64,000 nucleotides of DNA from positions 28,411-92,410 of the forward strand of contig JAMOPI010000024.1 in the NCBI GenBank assembly GCA_027064585.1, given 5' to 3'. How positions within the stretch are numbered: position 1 is the stretch's first letter; each line of letters starts with the position of its first letter. The translations under genes and the position numbers were made by a program. The stretch comes from Candidatus Desulfofervidaceae bacterium (GTDB taxonomy: Bacteria > Desulfobacterota > Desulfofervidia > Desulfofervidales > Desulfofervidaceae). Under the pieces are notes generated by a model, which saw only the letters and a list, made by a program, of their open reading frames with translations, had not been told where the DNA came from and made no database searches. Shown here in pieces: positions 47,621 to 58,085 of the stretch.

Positions 47621-48340
47621 TTATAATTTTCTTGTTACTTTCACCTTCTTTTCTTTGACATCTACTATTTTGATAAACCCTTGTCTTGTATCAGTTAGAT
47701 GAAGAAGATTAAAAGAAGGATAAGAAAAGCCCTTTAAGCGGTGAGAAGTAGCTGTACCTGCAGTGATAAAATAGGTATTTTCTAAACGCCAAATCCAAGG
47801 AAAATGTTTATGTCCTGAAAGGACATAATTTACACCCGCTTCTATGCACAGTCTAAGCACATCACCAGCATCCACAGGAATATTCCTTTCTCTTCCTGTA
47901 CTAGGAATGGGAATAAGGTGGTGATGTAAAAGGAGGATTTTTTGCTTATGGTTGGAAAGTTTCTCCTTTATTAAGGGATAATTTTCTCGCCCTATATGCC
48001 CATCGTCTATATCTGGTTCAGTAGAATCTACACCCAGAAAAACGACATGTTCATCTTCGTAAAAAGGATATCTTGTCCCAAAAAATTCTTCAAATATTCT
48101 ATAACCCTCATTGCGGGCATCATGATTGCCAGGAACAATTATTTTAGTCTTCACTTTTATTCTATCAAGGTATTGCTTGGCAATTTCATACTCATAGATA
48201 TAACCATCATCCGTAATATCGCCTGTGACTACAAGCACATCTGGTTTGGCCTCATGTAAAAGCTCTATTAAATTCTCACCCCACTCCTTAACAAAATTAT
48301 ACCCGCTTACATGTAAATCAGAAATGTGGGCAATTTTCAT
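47621..48340 (-). CDS. Metallophosphoesterase
   Basis: A 239-residue calcineurin-like phosphoesterase with all metal motifs: ISDLHVSG, VVTGDITDDG, VPGNHDARN, LLHHHLIP and SGHKHFPWIW. It resembles CpdA/Icc-type enzymes, but the substrate is undetermined. It is convergent with dnaJ, with 1 bp between stops, and its start overlaps the PsiE-like gene by 23 bp. Confidence 0.88.
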   Translation of the reverse strand: MKIAHISDLHVSGYNFVKEWGENLIELLHEAKPDVLVVTGDITDDGYIYEYEIAKQYLDRIKVKTKIIVPGNHDARNEGYRIFEEFFGTRYPFYEDEHVVFLGVDSTEPDIDDGHIGRENYPLIKEKLSNHKQKILLLHHHLIPIPSTGRERNIPVDAGDVLRLCIEAGVNYVLSGHKHFPWIWRLENTYFITAGTATSHRLKGFSYPSFNLLHLTDTRQGFIKIVDVKEKKVKVTRKL

Positions 48341-48788
48341 CTTTTTCTCCTTTCTCTGGACTGATTTTAATGGCTAATGTGCGTGCAAGGGCTAAGCTAA
48401 TGAAAATGGCAGCAAAACCTAAAAAAGAACCCTTATAAATTTTGCCTTCAAACAATTGCAAGAAAAGTTCTCTAAGAACAAATATAATTCCTGAATCTAT
48501 GAGAGAATGCAATCTAAAACGATTGATTTCATAATATTCTATAAATCCTTTAAAGAGTTCAATGACTACTAATAAAGAAAGAATGCTTGTAATCATCGTG
48601 TTTAAAAAGGCATTTAGATCCATGCCGTTAAAAATTTGGTACATCTGAAGTATAACCCGCCCAAGGCCAATAAAAAGGGTAACAATAATAATAAAAACCA
48701 AAATATCTACGACAACCTTAACCGCCAACCGAAATAAGGGGAGACTGTCATAATTGATAATTCTTTGAAGTGCTAGTTTTACCCGCAT
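48318..48788 (-). CDS. PsiE-like small membrane protein
   Basis: A 156-residue membrane protein with about four spans (28-48, 62-82, 100-118, 122-140). It resembles phosphate-starvation-inducible PsiE proteins in size and layout, including the VVIELFKGFIEYYE segment. Its function is unknown. The downstream partner is a phosphoesterase that overlaps it by 23 bp. Confidence 0.7.
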   Translation of the reverse strand: MRVKLALQRIINYDSLPLFRLAVKVVVDILVFIIIVTLFIGLGRVILQMYQIFNGMDLNAFLNTMITSILSLLVVIELFKGFIEYYEINRFRLHSLIDSGIIFVLRELFLQLFEGKIYKGSFLGFAAIFISLALARTLAIKISPEKGEKDENCPHF

Positions 48789-48903
48789 TTTTTAAAAAAT
48801 TACTCCATAACCATTAAAAAAGAATGAAGAACATGCAAAAAAATCGTTAATTTTTAATTGATTTTAAAAGTTTGAAACGTCTTGGAGCGATGAGAAAGTA
48901 GCA

Positions 48904-49815
48904 TTAACCAGCTTTTACCTTATTTCCACCTTCTTTTTTAGCATCCATTAGAAATGATCCTACTCTTAATAGAAGAGTTGAGGGAACATCTTCTGGACGA
49001 TAAGCAGTAACACCAATACTAACAGTAACCCTCTTGTCAATGCCTTCTTTATGAGGGAAATTCGCTTCATAAGTAGTTTGTCTGATCCTTTCACATGTTT
49101 TATAAGCATCTTCTAGCGTAGTATCTATGAGAATACCTCCAAACCATGCCATTTTATACCGAAAAAACATATCCGAATGGCGAAGTAGCTTTTTCCAATA
49201 AGATGCTAGTGTTTGCAAGAGTGTATCGCCAAAACTGTGTCCATAAACATTATTGTATTGAGTAAAGCGATCAATATCTAACATAAAAATACAGAATTTC
49301 ATTTTCCAAATTTCTGCCTGAGAGCATTTAATAATTAGCTCTCTTTCTAGAGCCAAATAATTAGGTAAGCCTGTAAGGGGATCAGAAAGTGCAGCTTTTT
49401 TAAATTTATTTTGTTCTGTTAAGTATGTAGCCCATTTATTCATTTTTATTTCTAACACATTGAAGTCTACAGGCTTTTCTAGAATATCAAGATAATGCAA
49501 GGAAATGGTTTTCCATTTTTCTTTCTCTTGCTTCTCCTTATCAAGAAGAAGGATGATTGGAATTTCTTTTAACACAAGATGTTGCTTAAGACTTTTAATA
49601 ATAGTGTAACCATCACAGCCTGTAGAGTCATCTTGAAATGCGGGATCAATTAACAACAAATCTGGCATTTTCTCAAGACATCTTTCAAAAAATTGTTCTT
49701 TAGAAAAACACCACTTGAGGTCAAATCCGTGCGTTTCCAGAACTCGAAAAAGGAGTTCTACTGTAGGTAAATCTTTTTCAACCACAATCGCTTGCCAATG
49801 GCGTTGAAATTCCAT
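48904..49815 (-). CDS. REC-GGDEF protein with degenerate GGDEF signature
   Basis: A 303-residue two-domain protein. The receiver domain (about 1-125) keeps the phospho-acceptor Asp57 (LLLIDPAF), an acidic pair Glu13/Asp15 and the lysine in ILEKPVD. The GGDEF domain starts at LSDPLTGLPN and has MLDIDRFTQYN, but the active-site signature is WFGGILI instead of (G/S)GDEF or GGEEF. Cyclase activity is therefore unlikely, and the protein may work by binding. The ATG at 49815 has GGAGGG 4-5 bp upstream; in-frame ATGs further up lack one. Confidence 0.85.
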   Translation of the reverse strand: MEFQRHWQAIVVEKDLPTVELLFRVLETHGFDLKWCFSKEQFFERCLEKMPDLLLIDPAFQDDSTGCDGYTIIKSLKQHLVLKEIPIILLLDKEKQEKEKWKTISLHYLDILEKPVDFNVLEIKMNKWATYLTEQNKFKKAALSDPLTGLPNYLALERELIIKCSQAEIWKMKFCIFMLDIDRFTQYNNVYGHSFGDTLLQTLASYWKKLLRHSDMFFRYKMAWFGGILIDTTLEDAYKTCERIRQTTYEANFPHKEGIDKRVTVSIGVTAYRPEDVPSTLLLRVGSFLMDAKKEGGNKVKAG

Positions 49816-49992
49816 TTTTCCCTCCATCAAAGTTTCTCTAATTTTAAACGCAAAATAAATAATAAAGCAATAGATTCTAGCTAGCATTTTTATAGGTTAT
49901 AGGACAAGAAGATTAAGGAAGGTTTATCTTTTCTATTTCTGTTTCCTTTTGCTCAATTGATTTCTAGCCTTTCTCATGTTATAAATCTGTTT

Positions 49993-50482
49993 ATGATGGA
50001 GAAGAAAGTATTAACCCATTTAGACAAAGACGGTTATGTGCGTATGGTAGATGTGAGTGCCAAGGCCGAAACGGCACGAGAGGCCGTGGCCAGGGGACGT
50101 ATTTACATGAAGCCAGAAACCTTAAGCCTCATTACCAGTGGTCAAGTCAAAAAAGGAGATGTCTTTACCACGGCTAAGATTGCCGGCATCCTGGCGGCTA
50201 AAAAGACCGCTGATCTTATCCCCATGTGTCATCCTTTAAACATCACGCATGTGGAGATAAAATTTACGCCTTTACCGCAGGAAAGTACCGTAGAGATAGA
50301 AAGCGAAGTAAAGATCGTTGGACGCACGGGCGTAGAGATGGAAGCCCTAACGGCCGTCGCTGTTGCTGCTTTAACTATCTATGACATGTGTAAGGCCGTA
50401 GATAGGAGTATGCGCATAGGAGATATCTACCTGGTCAAAAAGGCAGGGGGGAAAAGCGGGCTATATCTGGCGGAGGAAAGGA

Positions 50483-50505
<23 letters not shown>
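49993..50505 (+). CDS. moaC: Cyclic pyranopterin monophosphate synthase MoaC
   Basis: A 170-residue enzyme of molybdenum cofactor synthesis, acting after MoaA. Family marks are [31 protein letters not shown] and [21 protein letters not shown], seen in pieces. The start at 49993 or 49996 is uncertain because no clear ribosome site is present; the open frame goes 36 bp further. It overlaps hisD by 23 bp, an unusual pairing. Confidence 0.94.
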
Positions 50506-52131
<1,626 letters not shown>

Positions 52132-52150
52132 ATATCTATAATTTACGCAC

Positions 52151-53122
52151 CTATCCCTCTTTCCCCAACCGTTTTCCGATAAGGTTTGGGTGGCCTTTAA
52201 TAAACTCTGCAACCGGTAGGCGTTTTTTACCTTCCAGTTGAAGTTCTTTTACCAATAAAATACCGCTACTTGTAGCAACTTGAAGACCTTCTTTTTTTGC
52301 GTCTAAGATTGTCCCTGGTTGACTGTTTTTAGCCGTAAAGGGGATAACCTTTGGCCGAAAAAGTTTTAAAAGCCTACCTTCTAAATAGGTATAGGCCCCT
52401 GGTTTGGGATCCAAGCCCCGGATTAAATTGGCAATTTCTTGGGCACTCTTTTGCCAGTCAATCAAACAGTCTTCCTTTTTTATTTTAGGAGCATAAGTAG
52501 CTAAACTTTCATCTTGAGAAACAGGATTAAGCATACCCCGCTTCATGCGATGCAGGGTCTCTAAGAGCATCTCTGCTCCAAAGATGGCCAGTTTATCATG
52601 AAGACTGCCAAAGGTATCTTCTGGTTCAATGGATATGGCGCGTTGAAAGAGAATTTCACCGCTGTCCATGCGGGGTGAAAGGCGCATAATGGTTACACCA
52701 GTTACCGTCTCTCCCCGAATTAAGGTCCAGTGAATGGGCGCAGCACCACGGTATTTAGGCAAAAGGGAAGGATGAACATTGATGCCTCCAAAAGGGGGAA
52801 TCTCTAACAAGTATTTAGGCAAAATTTGCCCAAAGGCAACCACAACCAAAAGGTCAGGTGCAAGCCTTTCTACCTGCTCTAAAAATTCCTCATCCTTAAC
52901 TGTTTCCGGCTGATAGACGGGCAAACCATACTTTAAGGCCAACTCTTTGACTGGGGGCGGAGCTGGTTGCCTCCCCCTTCCCTTGGGTCGGTCTGGCTGG
53001 GTAACCACCCCAATGACTTCATCTTCTTTATCTGGACTTTCCACTAATGCCCGCAGAGAAGGAATGGCAAATTCTGGACTGCCGAAGAATAAAATGCGAT
53101 AGGGCTTAACCTGTGATACCAC
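52151..53122 (-). CDS. fmt: Methionyl-tRNA formyltransferase
   Basis: A 323-residue enzyme that formylates initiator Met-tRNA. The formyl-folate site is GGINVHPSLLPKYRGAAPIH, with the catalytic Asn-His-Asp set (Asp in LSPRMDSGEI), and the C-terminal domain ends with FIKGHPNLIGKRLG. It shares a start/stop overlap of 1 bp with def, the usual pairing. Confidence 0.96.
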   Translation of the reverse strand: MVSQVKPYRILFFGSPEFAIPSLRALVESPDKEDEVIGVVTQPDRPKGRGRQPAPPPVKELALKYGLPVYQPETVKDEEFLEQVERLAPDLLVVVAFGQILPKYLLEIPPFGGINVHPSLLPKYRGAAPIHWTLIRGETVTGVTIMRLSPRMDSGEILFQRAISIEPEDTFGSLHDKLAIFGAEMLLETLHRMKRGMLNPVSQDESLATYAPKIKKEDCLIDWQKSAQEIANLIRGLDPKPGAYTYLEGRLLKLFRPKVIPFTAKNSQPGTILDAKKEGLQVATSSGILLVKELQLEGKKRLPVAEFIKGHPNLIGKRLGKEG

Positions 53123-53649
53123 TACTTCCGTTTCCCCCTCTTCAGGACCTCGTTAAGACGTTTTAAATAACGTCGTCTAAGAAGCTCCCTCTTTACTCGT
53201 CCTAAGCGATCTAAAAAGACCATTCCGTCTAAATGGTCAATCTCGTGCTGAAAAATGCGAGCTAAAAGACCATCTGCCTCAATTTCCACCGTCTTCTCTT
53301 TTATAGGATCATATCCCTTTACCCTTACCTTTGCCCAGCGCTTCACGTTAGCCCTTATGCCAGGCACACTCAGACAACCCTCCTCTCCAATTACTTCACC
53401 TTCGGCCGAAACAATTTCTGGGTTAACTAACACAATCAATTGTTTAGCCTCTTCACCTGTGGGATCTACGACGATCACACGCAAAGACTTACCTATTTGT
53501 GGGGCAGCTAGGCCAACTCCTGGTGCGTCATACATGGTCTCAGCCATGTTGTCTATTAGTCTTCTTATCTCTGCGGTTACGCGATTAACATTTGTTGCTC
53601 GTTTTTTAAGCACCGGCTCTGGATATTTAACAATAGGCAAAATAGCCAT
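53122..53649 (-). CDS. def: Peptide deformylase
   Basis: A 175-residue Fe/Zn hydrolase that removes N-formyl groups. All three motifs are present: GVGLAAPQIG near residue 44, EEGCLSVPG near residue 94 and FQHEIDHLDG near residue 137. It is upstream of fmt. Confidence 0.97.
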   Translation of the reverse strand: MAILPIVKYPEPVLKKRATNVNRVTAEIRRLIDNMAETMYDAPGVGLAAPQIGKSLRVIVVDPTGEEAKQLIVLVNPEIVSAEGEVIGEEGCLSVPGIRANVKRWAKVRVKGYDPIKEKTVEIEADGLLARIFQHEIDHLDGMVFLDRLGRVKRELLRRRYLKRLNEVLKRGKRK

Positions 53650-53664
53650 TTTTATCTCCTGGGC

Positions 53665-53955
53665 TTAAATCTCTTTAAGCATGGCCTCAAGCCTTTCAGC
53701 GTCTTTAAAGTTTTCTACCTTCATCTCCACATCCGTTACCCCAGGGACAGCCTTAATGGCTAGCTTTATATCGGCCGCCACCTTATAGGCCAACGGACAA
53801 ACAGGTGAGGTAGGCTGTAAGATGGCCTTTACCCGGCCCTTTTCGTCCACCTGCAAGTCTTTAATCACCCGCATCCGGACGATATCAAGTCCTGTGGCCG
53901 GGTCTACCACCTGCGTTAAGGCCTTAAATATCTTTTCCATTAATACCTGATCCAT
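53665..53955 (-). CDS. MIP18/DUF59 iron-sulfur assembly-type protein
   Basis: A 96-residue DUF59 protein with KALTQVVDPATGLDIVRM at the start and the conserved cysteine in TSPVCPLAY. Relatives (SufT, MIP18) help place Fe-S clusters on target proteins. It overlaps the upstream NifX-like gene by 1 bp and is followed by def. Confidence 0.85.
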   Translation of the reverse strand: MDQVLMEKIFKALTQVVDPATGLDIVRMRVIKDLQVDEKGRVKAILQPTSPVCPLAYKVAADIKLAIKAVPGVTDVEMKVENFKDAERLEAMLKEI

Positions 53956-54551
53956 TACCCACCCTTTTTCTCAAGGCTATCCAGGCGCTTCATGATTTGT
54001 TCTAACATCTGCTGCATGGTATTAATTTGTTGTTTAAGGGCGCTGAGTTCTGAAGCACCACTGCTGGCTGTGCTTGGCATCGAATTAGCTCCCATACCCG
54101 TACCCATACCACGACCGCCACCCATACCACGACCCATGCCCATACCTAGACCCATGCCCATGCCGCGACCCATACCACGGCCCCAGCCACCACCACTGTG
54201 GGCCGGCGAGGTAGCACCACCTACTTGTTGTAAGGCGCCCTGTTTAAACTTCTCCGCTGCCTGTCTAACTGTACCACCAACAACGGTATACACAGAAATA
54301 CCTGCCAGACGCAAACCCTCAAAGGCCTTTGGACCTACATTGCCCGTAATGACGGCCTCTACTCCCTTATCAGCGATAAACTGGGCCGCCTGCACACCTA
54401 CGCCACTCATCTGCCCGACAAAGGGATTTTCTATTGCTTCAATCAATTCCATCGTGTCCGTATCCACAAATACAAAATAGGGGGCACGCCCAAACCGTGG
54501 TTCTACCTGTGCATCTAGTGATGGCCCTGCCGCTGTGATTACAACCTTCAT
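53955..54551 (-). CDS. NifX/NifB-fold cofactor-binding protein with Gly-Met linker
   Basis: A 198-residue protein. Residues 1-105 form a dinitrogenase iron-molybdenum cofactor-type fold (VEPRFGRAPYFVFVD, FIADKGVEAVITGNVGPKA). A linker (about 110-160) is built of Gly, Met and Arg repeats such as GRGMGMGLGMGMGRGMG, and a coiled coil (about 165-195) ends it. No nitrogenase genes are near. These proteins are frequent in anaerobes and may store or carry Fe-S or Mo clusters. Confidence 0.83.
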   Translation of the reverse strand: MKVVITAAGPSLDAQVEPRFGRAPYFVFVDTDTMELIEAIENPFVGQMSGVGVQAAQFIADKGVEAVITGNVGPKAFEGLRLAGISVYTVVGGTVRQAAEKFKQGALQQVGGATSPAHSGGGWGRGMGRGMGMGLGMGMGRGMGGGRGMGTGMGANSMPSTASSGASELSALKQQINTMQQMLEQIMKRLDSLEKKGG

Positions 54552-54636
54552 TTTGAACCTCCTAGAAGAAAAAATTAACCACTTTTGTCTTTATATCACT
54601 TCCTGCGTTTTTCGCAAGAAAAGTTTCTTAAGACAC

Positions 54637-54671
54637 AAAAAAGGAGTAGGCCCCTTAAAAGGCCTACCCCT
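54637..54671 (-). terminator. Terminator after the DUF5320 genes
   Basis: AGGAGTAGGCC (54642-54652) and GGCCTACCCCT (54661-54671) form an 11-bp stem with one wobble pair. On the minus strand it is followed by TTTTTT. Confidence 0.8.
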
Positions 54672-54680
54672 TACGACCTA

Positions 54681-55013
54681 TCATTGGGCCTCGCCAGCCT
54701 TCTCTAACTCCTCAATCCGCTGGCTAATGGTCTTTAGCTGCTGCTCCAGGAACTTGGCCTGATTCCTGAGGAAGGTAAGCTCATCTCCAGGACCCAACCA
54801 AGGCGCTATACCCCTATAGAGGCCAAAACGCGCCCAACCAGGCAGTCCAGTTGCCCAATACCACCAGCGCCAACCTCTGCCTCTACCCCAGCCAAAACCC
54901 CAGCGTGGCCAGGGATTGGCAAAACCAGGCACACCATAGCCGGCACAATAACCCATTCCTCTACCCGTCATCGGACCTAAACCAAGAGGTCCAGTACCAT
55001 CTCCTGCTGGCAT
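54681..55013 (-). CDS. DUF5320-type small Gly/Trp-rich protein with coiled coil
   Basis: A 110-residue protein. The N-terminus has the DUF5320 signature GTGPLGLGPMTGRGMGYC, followed by a Gly-Trp-Arg-rich middle (about 35-75) and a C-terminal coiled coil (TFLRNQAKFLEQQLKTISQ). The ATG at 55013 has AGGAGG 8 bp upstream. The role is unknown; these genes sit beside NifX-like and DUF59 genes in many anaerobes. It shares the signature with the next gene. Confidence 0.8.
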   Translation of the reverse strand: MPAGDGTGPLGLGPMTGRGMGYCAGYGVPGFANPWPRWGFGWGRGRGWRWWYWATGLPGWARFGLYRGIAPWLGPGDELTFLRNQAKFLEQQLKTISQRIEELEKAGEAQ

Positions 55014-55046
55014 GTCTTTCACCTCCTTTCTTTAAATTTTAATTTT

Positions 55047-55286
55047 TTACCACCAAAACCTTCTGCCAAAACCTCTACCTCTGCCTCTACCCCAACCAAA
55101 ACCACGACCAAAGCCTCTTCCAAAACCACGACCAAAACCCCTTCTTAAACCTCTACCCCAGTAATAAGGCATGGGTGAATAAGAAGCAGGTCCTCCTGCC
55201 ATTGGGTTTATTCCTCCACAATAACCCATTCCTCTACCCGTCATGGGGCCCATACCTAAAGGCCCGGTTCCATCAAATCCTGGCAT
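55047..55286 (-). CDS. DUF5320-type small Gly/Arg-rich protein
   Basis: A 79-residue relative of the previous protein. It has GTGPLGMGPMTGRGMGYCGG at the start but ends in a repeated GRGFGRGF tract without a coiled coil. The tract resembles RGG-type low-complexity regions. The ATG at 55286 has AGGAGG 7-8 bp upstream. Confidence 0.78.
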   Translation of the reverse strand: MPGFDGTGPLGMGPMTGRGMGYCGGINPMAGGPASYSPMPYYWGRGLRRGFGRGFGRGFGRGFGWGRGRGRGFGRRFWW

Positions 55287-55316
55287 ATTGTTCACCTCCT
55301 TAACTTTGTTTACGTT

Positions 55317-56177
55317 TTAAATATAAACACGATGTAAGTGGATGACAAGGTCTCCCACCTCTTTTCCCATATCCCTCGCAATGACTGGACATTTTACTTT
55401 CAGCAAAAAGACAATAGACCTTTCGGCATCACTCAAGGTTTCATAATTCCCCTGCCCTTTAGCTACGACCAAATCGGCTTCCTGGTAGAGCTTACGGAAT
55501 TCCTTACTACAGCTTTCTAACACCGTGCCCGGATAATCACTGCCATTGTCAATGACAGACACCATCTCCGTCAGGCTGACGGCCTTTGCGTCTTCCATCG
55601 TAGCATCATTGATAATTGGTTTTGCCTTAACCACATAGGTAATCTTTTCTGGTCCAATCTGCTTCAACAAAAACTTATCAAACACAATCTCTCCCGCATT
55701 ATCCCCTAAAAACAGAATTCTTTTTGCGCTCATCACCATCTGTTTAAAAGTTTCTAAGGCCTCTTTATCTAAAGGAGATTGCATTACGGCCTCTATTTCC
55801 CTTTCTATATCTATCCTTTCCCCTGGTCTGGCCCCAAAGTCAATCATATTTCCCGCCAATGCTAGCCTTACGGCCATTTCAAAGGGATCATCCGCCTTCT
55901 TTATTCTTTCTTCCCATATCGGATAGAGCCTAAGTGCTGTGTCATTGGATTCTTTCTTTAACGGGGCATAGGGATCAGGATTACCTGTAACTTCCTGCAC
56001 CAGCCGATGGACTGTCCGCCCAATATGTGGGGGTGAGGTATCCCAAGATTCTTTGGCTAGCCTCTCTAACACCACCCGCATTGTTTTTTGCTGTAATTTT
56101 GTTTCCTGTGTAGCTAACCTCGTAGCTTCTAAGGCCTGTTTTAAAAAACATGGTATGCAGTCAAGAAAGACCTTCAC
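55317..56177 (-). CDS. DUF89 (ARMT1-like) metal-dependent phosphatase
   Basis: A 286-residue DUF89 protein. N-terminal CxxC (DCIPCFLKQAL), the metal/phosphate motif LFLGDNAGEIVFDKFLL near residue 150, DNGSDYPGT near residue 205 and AKGQGNYETL near residue 240 are present. The family removes phosphate from damaged or side-product metabolites such as sugar phosphates. The exact substrate is unknown. Confidence 0.88.
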   Translation of the reverse strand: MKVFLDCIPCFLKQALEATRLATQETKLQQKTMRVVLERLAKESWDTSPPHIGRTVHRLVQEVTGNPDPYAPLKKESNDTALRLYPIWEERIKKADDPFEMAVRLALAGNMIDFGARPGERIDIEREIEAVMQSPLDKEALETFKQMVMSAKRILFLGDNAGEIVFDKFLLKQIGPEKITYVVKAKPIINDATMEDAKAVSLTEMVSVIDNGSDYPGTVLESCSKEFRKLYQEADLVVAKGQGNYETLSDAERSIVFLLKVKCPVIARDMGKEVGDLVIHLHRVYI

Positions 56178-56306
56178 TCTACCCCTCCTTAAATAAGTTT
56201 AAGCAATTGATATGCCATTTTATATTATGCCATATAAACAGAAAACGATTAAAAAAGACAGGCAAATTGCCCCTTGAGAATTGTATTTTGCAATTGCAAA
56301 ACACAA

Positions 56307-57332
56307 TTAATAACCATACATATAAAGAAGACCGCCAACACATAGGCCAAAGGCGAGGTTAAAAAGCTTTACCAAAACACTATCCTTAAGGCTGGCAGAA
56401 AAGAGGGGAAGCATGCCATGCCCATCTTGAACGATAGAAGAGGTAAGGAGCACAGAAAATGGTATCAGACCCTGGGCATAAAGAAAGACAAAGATAAGGT
56501 GAGGGCCTGATTCGGGGATAATGCCGATAAGGGCGGCTAAGAAAAAGACCCAGGTAAGATGTGTCTTAATAAAGGAGTTTAAATGCCAATAAGTCAGGCC
56601 AAACTTAATTAAGGCTAAGGCGCCAAATGTCCAGAGAAAGATACGCCAAAGGTGCTTTTGAATAATATGCTGCCAGAGGTGGACCTCTAAGTAGTGTTCC
56701 GAAGCAAAGACAGCAATACCCAGACTAACTAAAAGCAGACCGGTGAAGGTTACCCTTACCCAATTCCAACAGGGTGGGCCAATATGGCCGCTGACAAACA
56801 GATATAAAGTAAAACTAATAAGTAAAAGCAGTAAAAAACGGTGAAAGGAAAAAGAGGAAAAGTTGCGTTTCAAACTTTGGAAGGAAAAAATAGGTACTAC
56901 TTCTTCTGGATGAAATCTTTCTACTAAACAATGTTTTGTTAAAGGAGTAATATGAAGGGCATTTAAAATTATATCTGCCAGCCAGGCAGCTAGAAGGCCA
57001 AGACCAAAGAGCAGAAGGGTAAGCCAAAGGGCCGTCTGGGGAATCTTGGCTAGCATAACAAAGGACTCATCCCCAGAGGTGGCTACCATACAACCAATAA
57101 GGGCCCCAAGGCTTAACTGACCGTGAATATAAAAACTTACAACCATGAAGGCCCCAAGACAGCCTGGCGTGGCCCCTAAAAAGGCGGCTAATAGATATTG
57201 ACGCAGACGGCTGCTTTTAAGAAAGGTTGTAAGTCTTTGTTTTGAAAGAACATCTACAAAGTCCACTACCACCATGATAACAAAGACAAAGGCCGTAACG
57301 GTCAGGGATTCCCTTATAACTTCACGCCACAT
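56307..57332 (-). CDS. Putative 10-TM heavy-metal exporter (ArsP_2/DUF2899-like)
   Basis: A 341-residue membrane protein with about nine or ten spans in two similar halves. Family marks are AFLGATPGCLGAFMVV with GDESFVMLAKIP in the first half, and GIIPESGPHLIFVFLYAQG with SSIVQDGHGMLPLFS in the second. The substrate of the family is not settled (heavy metals or manganese have been proposed). It follows a terminator, so it has its own promoter. Confidence 0.83.
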   Translation of the reverse strand: MWREVIRESLTVTAFVFVIMVVVDFVDVLSKQRLTTFLKSSRLRQYLLAAFLGATPGCLGAFMVVSFYIHGQLSLGALIGCMVATSGDESFVMLAKIPQTALWLTLLLFGLGLLAAWLADIILNALHITPLTKHCLVERFHPEEVVPIFSFQSLKRNFSSFSFHRFLLLLLISFTLYLFVSGHIGPPCWNWVRVTFTGLLLVSLGIAVFASEHYLEVHLWQHIIQKHLWRIFLWTFGALALIKFGLTYWHLNSFIKTHLTWVFFLAALIGIIPESGPHLIFVFLYAQGLIPFSVLLTSSIVQDGHGMLPLFSASLKDSVLVKLFNLAFGLCVGGLLYMYGY

Positions 57333-57359
57333 AATATGCTTTCCTTAAGCGAGAAAATA

Positions 57360-57389
57360 AAAGGCAGCCTCTAGGGTAGGGCTGCCTTT
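57360..57389 (-). terminator. Terminator after the CGGC gene
   Basis: AAAGGCAGCC (57360-57369) pairs perfectly with GGCTGCCTTT (57380-57389). On the minus strand the stem is followed by TTATTTTCTC. Confidence 0.75.
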
Positions 57390-57418
57390 ATTATAACATA
57401 TCTGTCAAGGGATGAAGT

Positions 57419-57778
57419 TTAATAGTTATGTGTACCAATCACCACTTCTTTACCAAAGAGGTCTTCTAATTTTTGCTTAAGTTCTTCCAGATTGAGTGGG
57501 CACTTAGATACAGCCCCGGCCTTAACCATACACGTTCCTAGGTGAATGACATCAAAGTCCCGTTCATAAAGTCCCGCTAATTCCTTGCATAACAAGACTC
57601 TAGGCACGACCATGCCTGGACAGCCACCGCAGGTTGTCCAACCAGCAATTTCTACCTCTTCATCTTTATAACGGGCAAATTCACCTTCCCTTCTGTCCAA
57701 GGCCTTAAAACACTTCATACAGGCAATGCAATGCTTGTCCCGAATGTTGTTACAAGCAACTATTAAAATCCTCTTCAT
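57419..57778 (-). CDS. CGGC-domain metal-binding protein
   Basis: A 119-residue protein with the CGGC motif (WTTCGGCPGMVVPR) and further cysteines in HCIACMKCF, HLGTCMV and KCPLN. The pattern suggests binding of a metal or Fe-S cluster; the function is unknown. The ATG at 57778 has AGGAGG upstream, while the frame is open 78 bp further without one. Confidence 0.85.
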   Translation of the reverse strand: MKRILIVACNNIRDKHCIACMKCFKALDRREGEFARYKDEEVEIAGWTTCGGCPGMVVPRVLLCKELAGLYERDFDVIHLGTCMVKAGAVSKCPLNLEELKQKLEDLFGKEVVIGTHNY

Positions 57779-57890
57779 CGTAAACCTCCTACAAAAGTTT
57801 GCCTTAATATTATAAGCAAAAAGTTTGCCAAAAGGCAAGGGGAAAATCTTTCCCAAATCTACAACCTATAAACAGGGCCTTTTCAAAAAT

Positions 57891-57906
57891 CAACCGCAGA
57901 TTTCGA
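57891..57906 (+). repeat. Possible remnant of an element terminal repeat
   Basis: CAACCGCAGATTTCGA matches the terminal repeat CAATCGCGGATTTTGG at 12 of 16 positions, all changes being transitions, and follows AAAAAT as in copy D. No second end was found. The stretch 57779-58085 otherwise shows only AT-rich sequence. Confidence 0.35.
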
Positions 57907-58085
57907 ATACGAAGTGAAAGGTCTTAAGAAAGAGAAAAAATAATAAAAATTTTCTTGCGCCTAAATTTCCCAAAAAGAATAACAATATCCTTTTAAGGAC
58001 GAGATAATTAGCATAAATCAGTCCTTAAGAAGATAAATCCACATTGGTATAAAATAAAGATGAAAAGAGTCTCCCTTTTGCTCTT

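Noticed and set aside
53992..54480. 162-residue proline-rich plus-strand frame
   Set aside because: It is the antisense of the Gly-Met linker of the NifX-like gene; the repeat in that gene keeps the opposite frame open.
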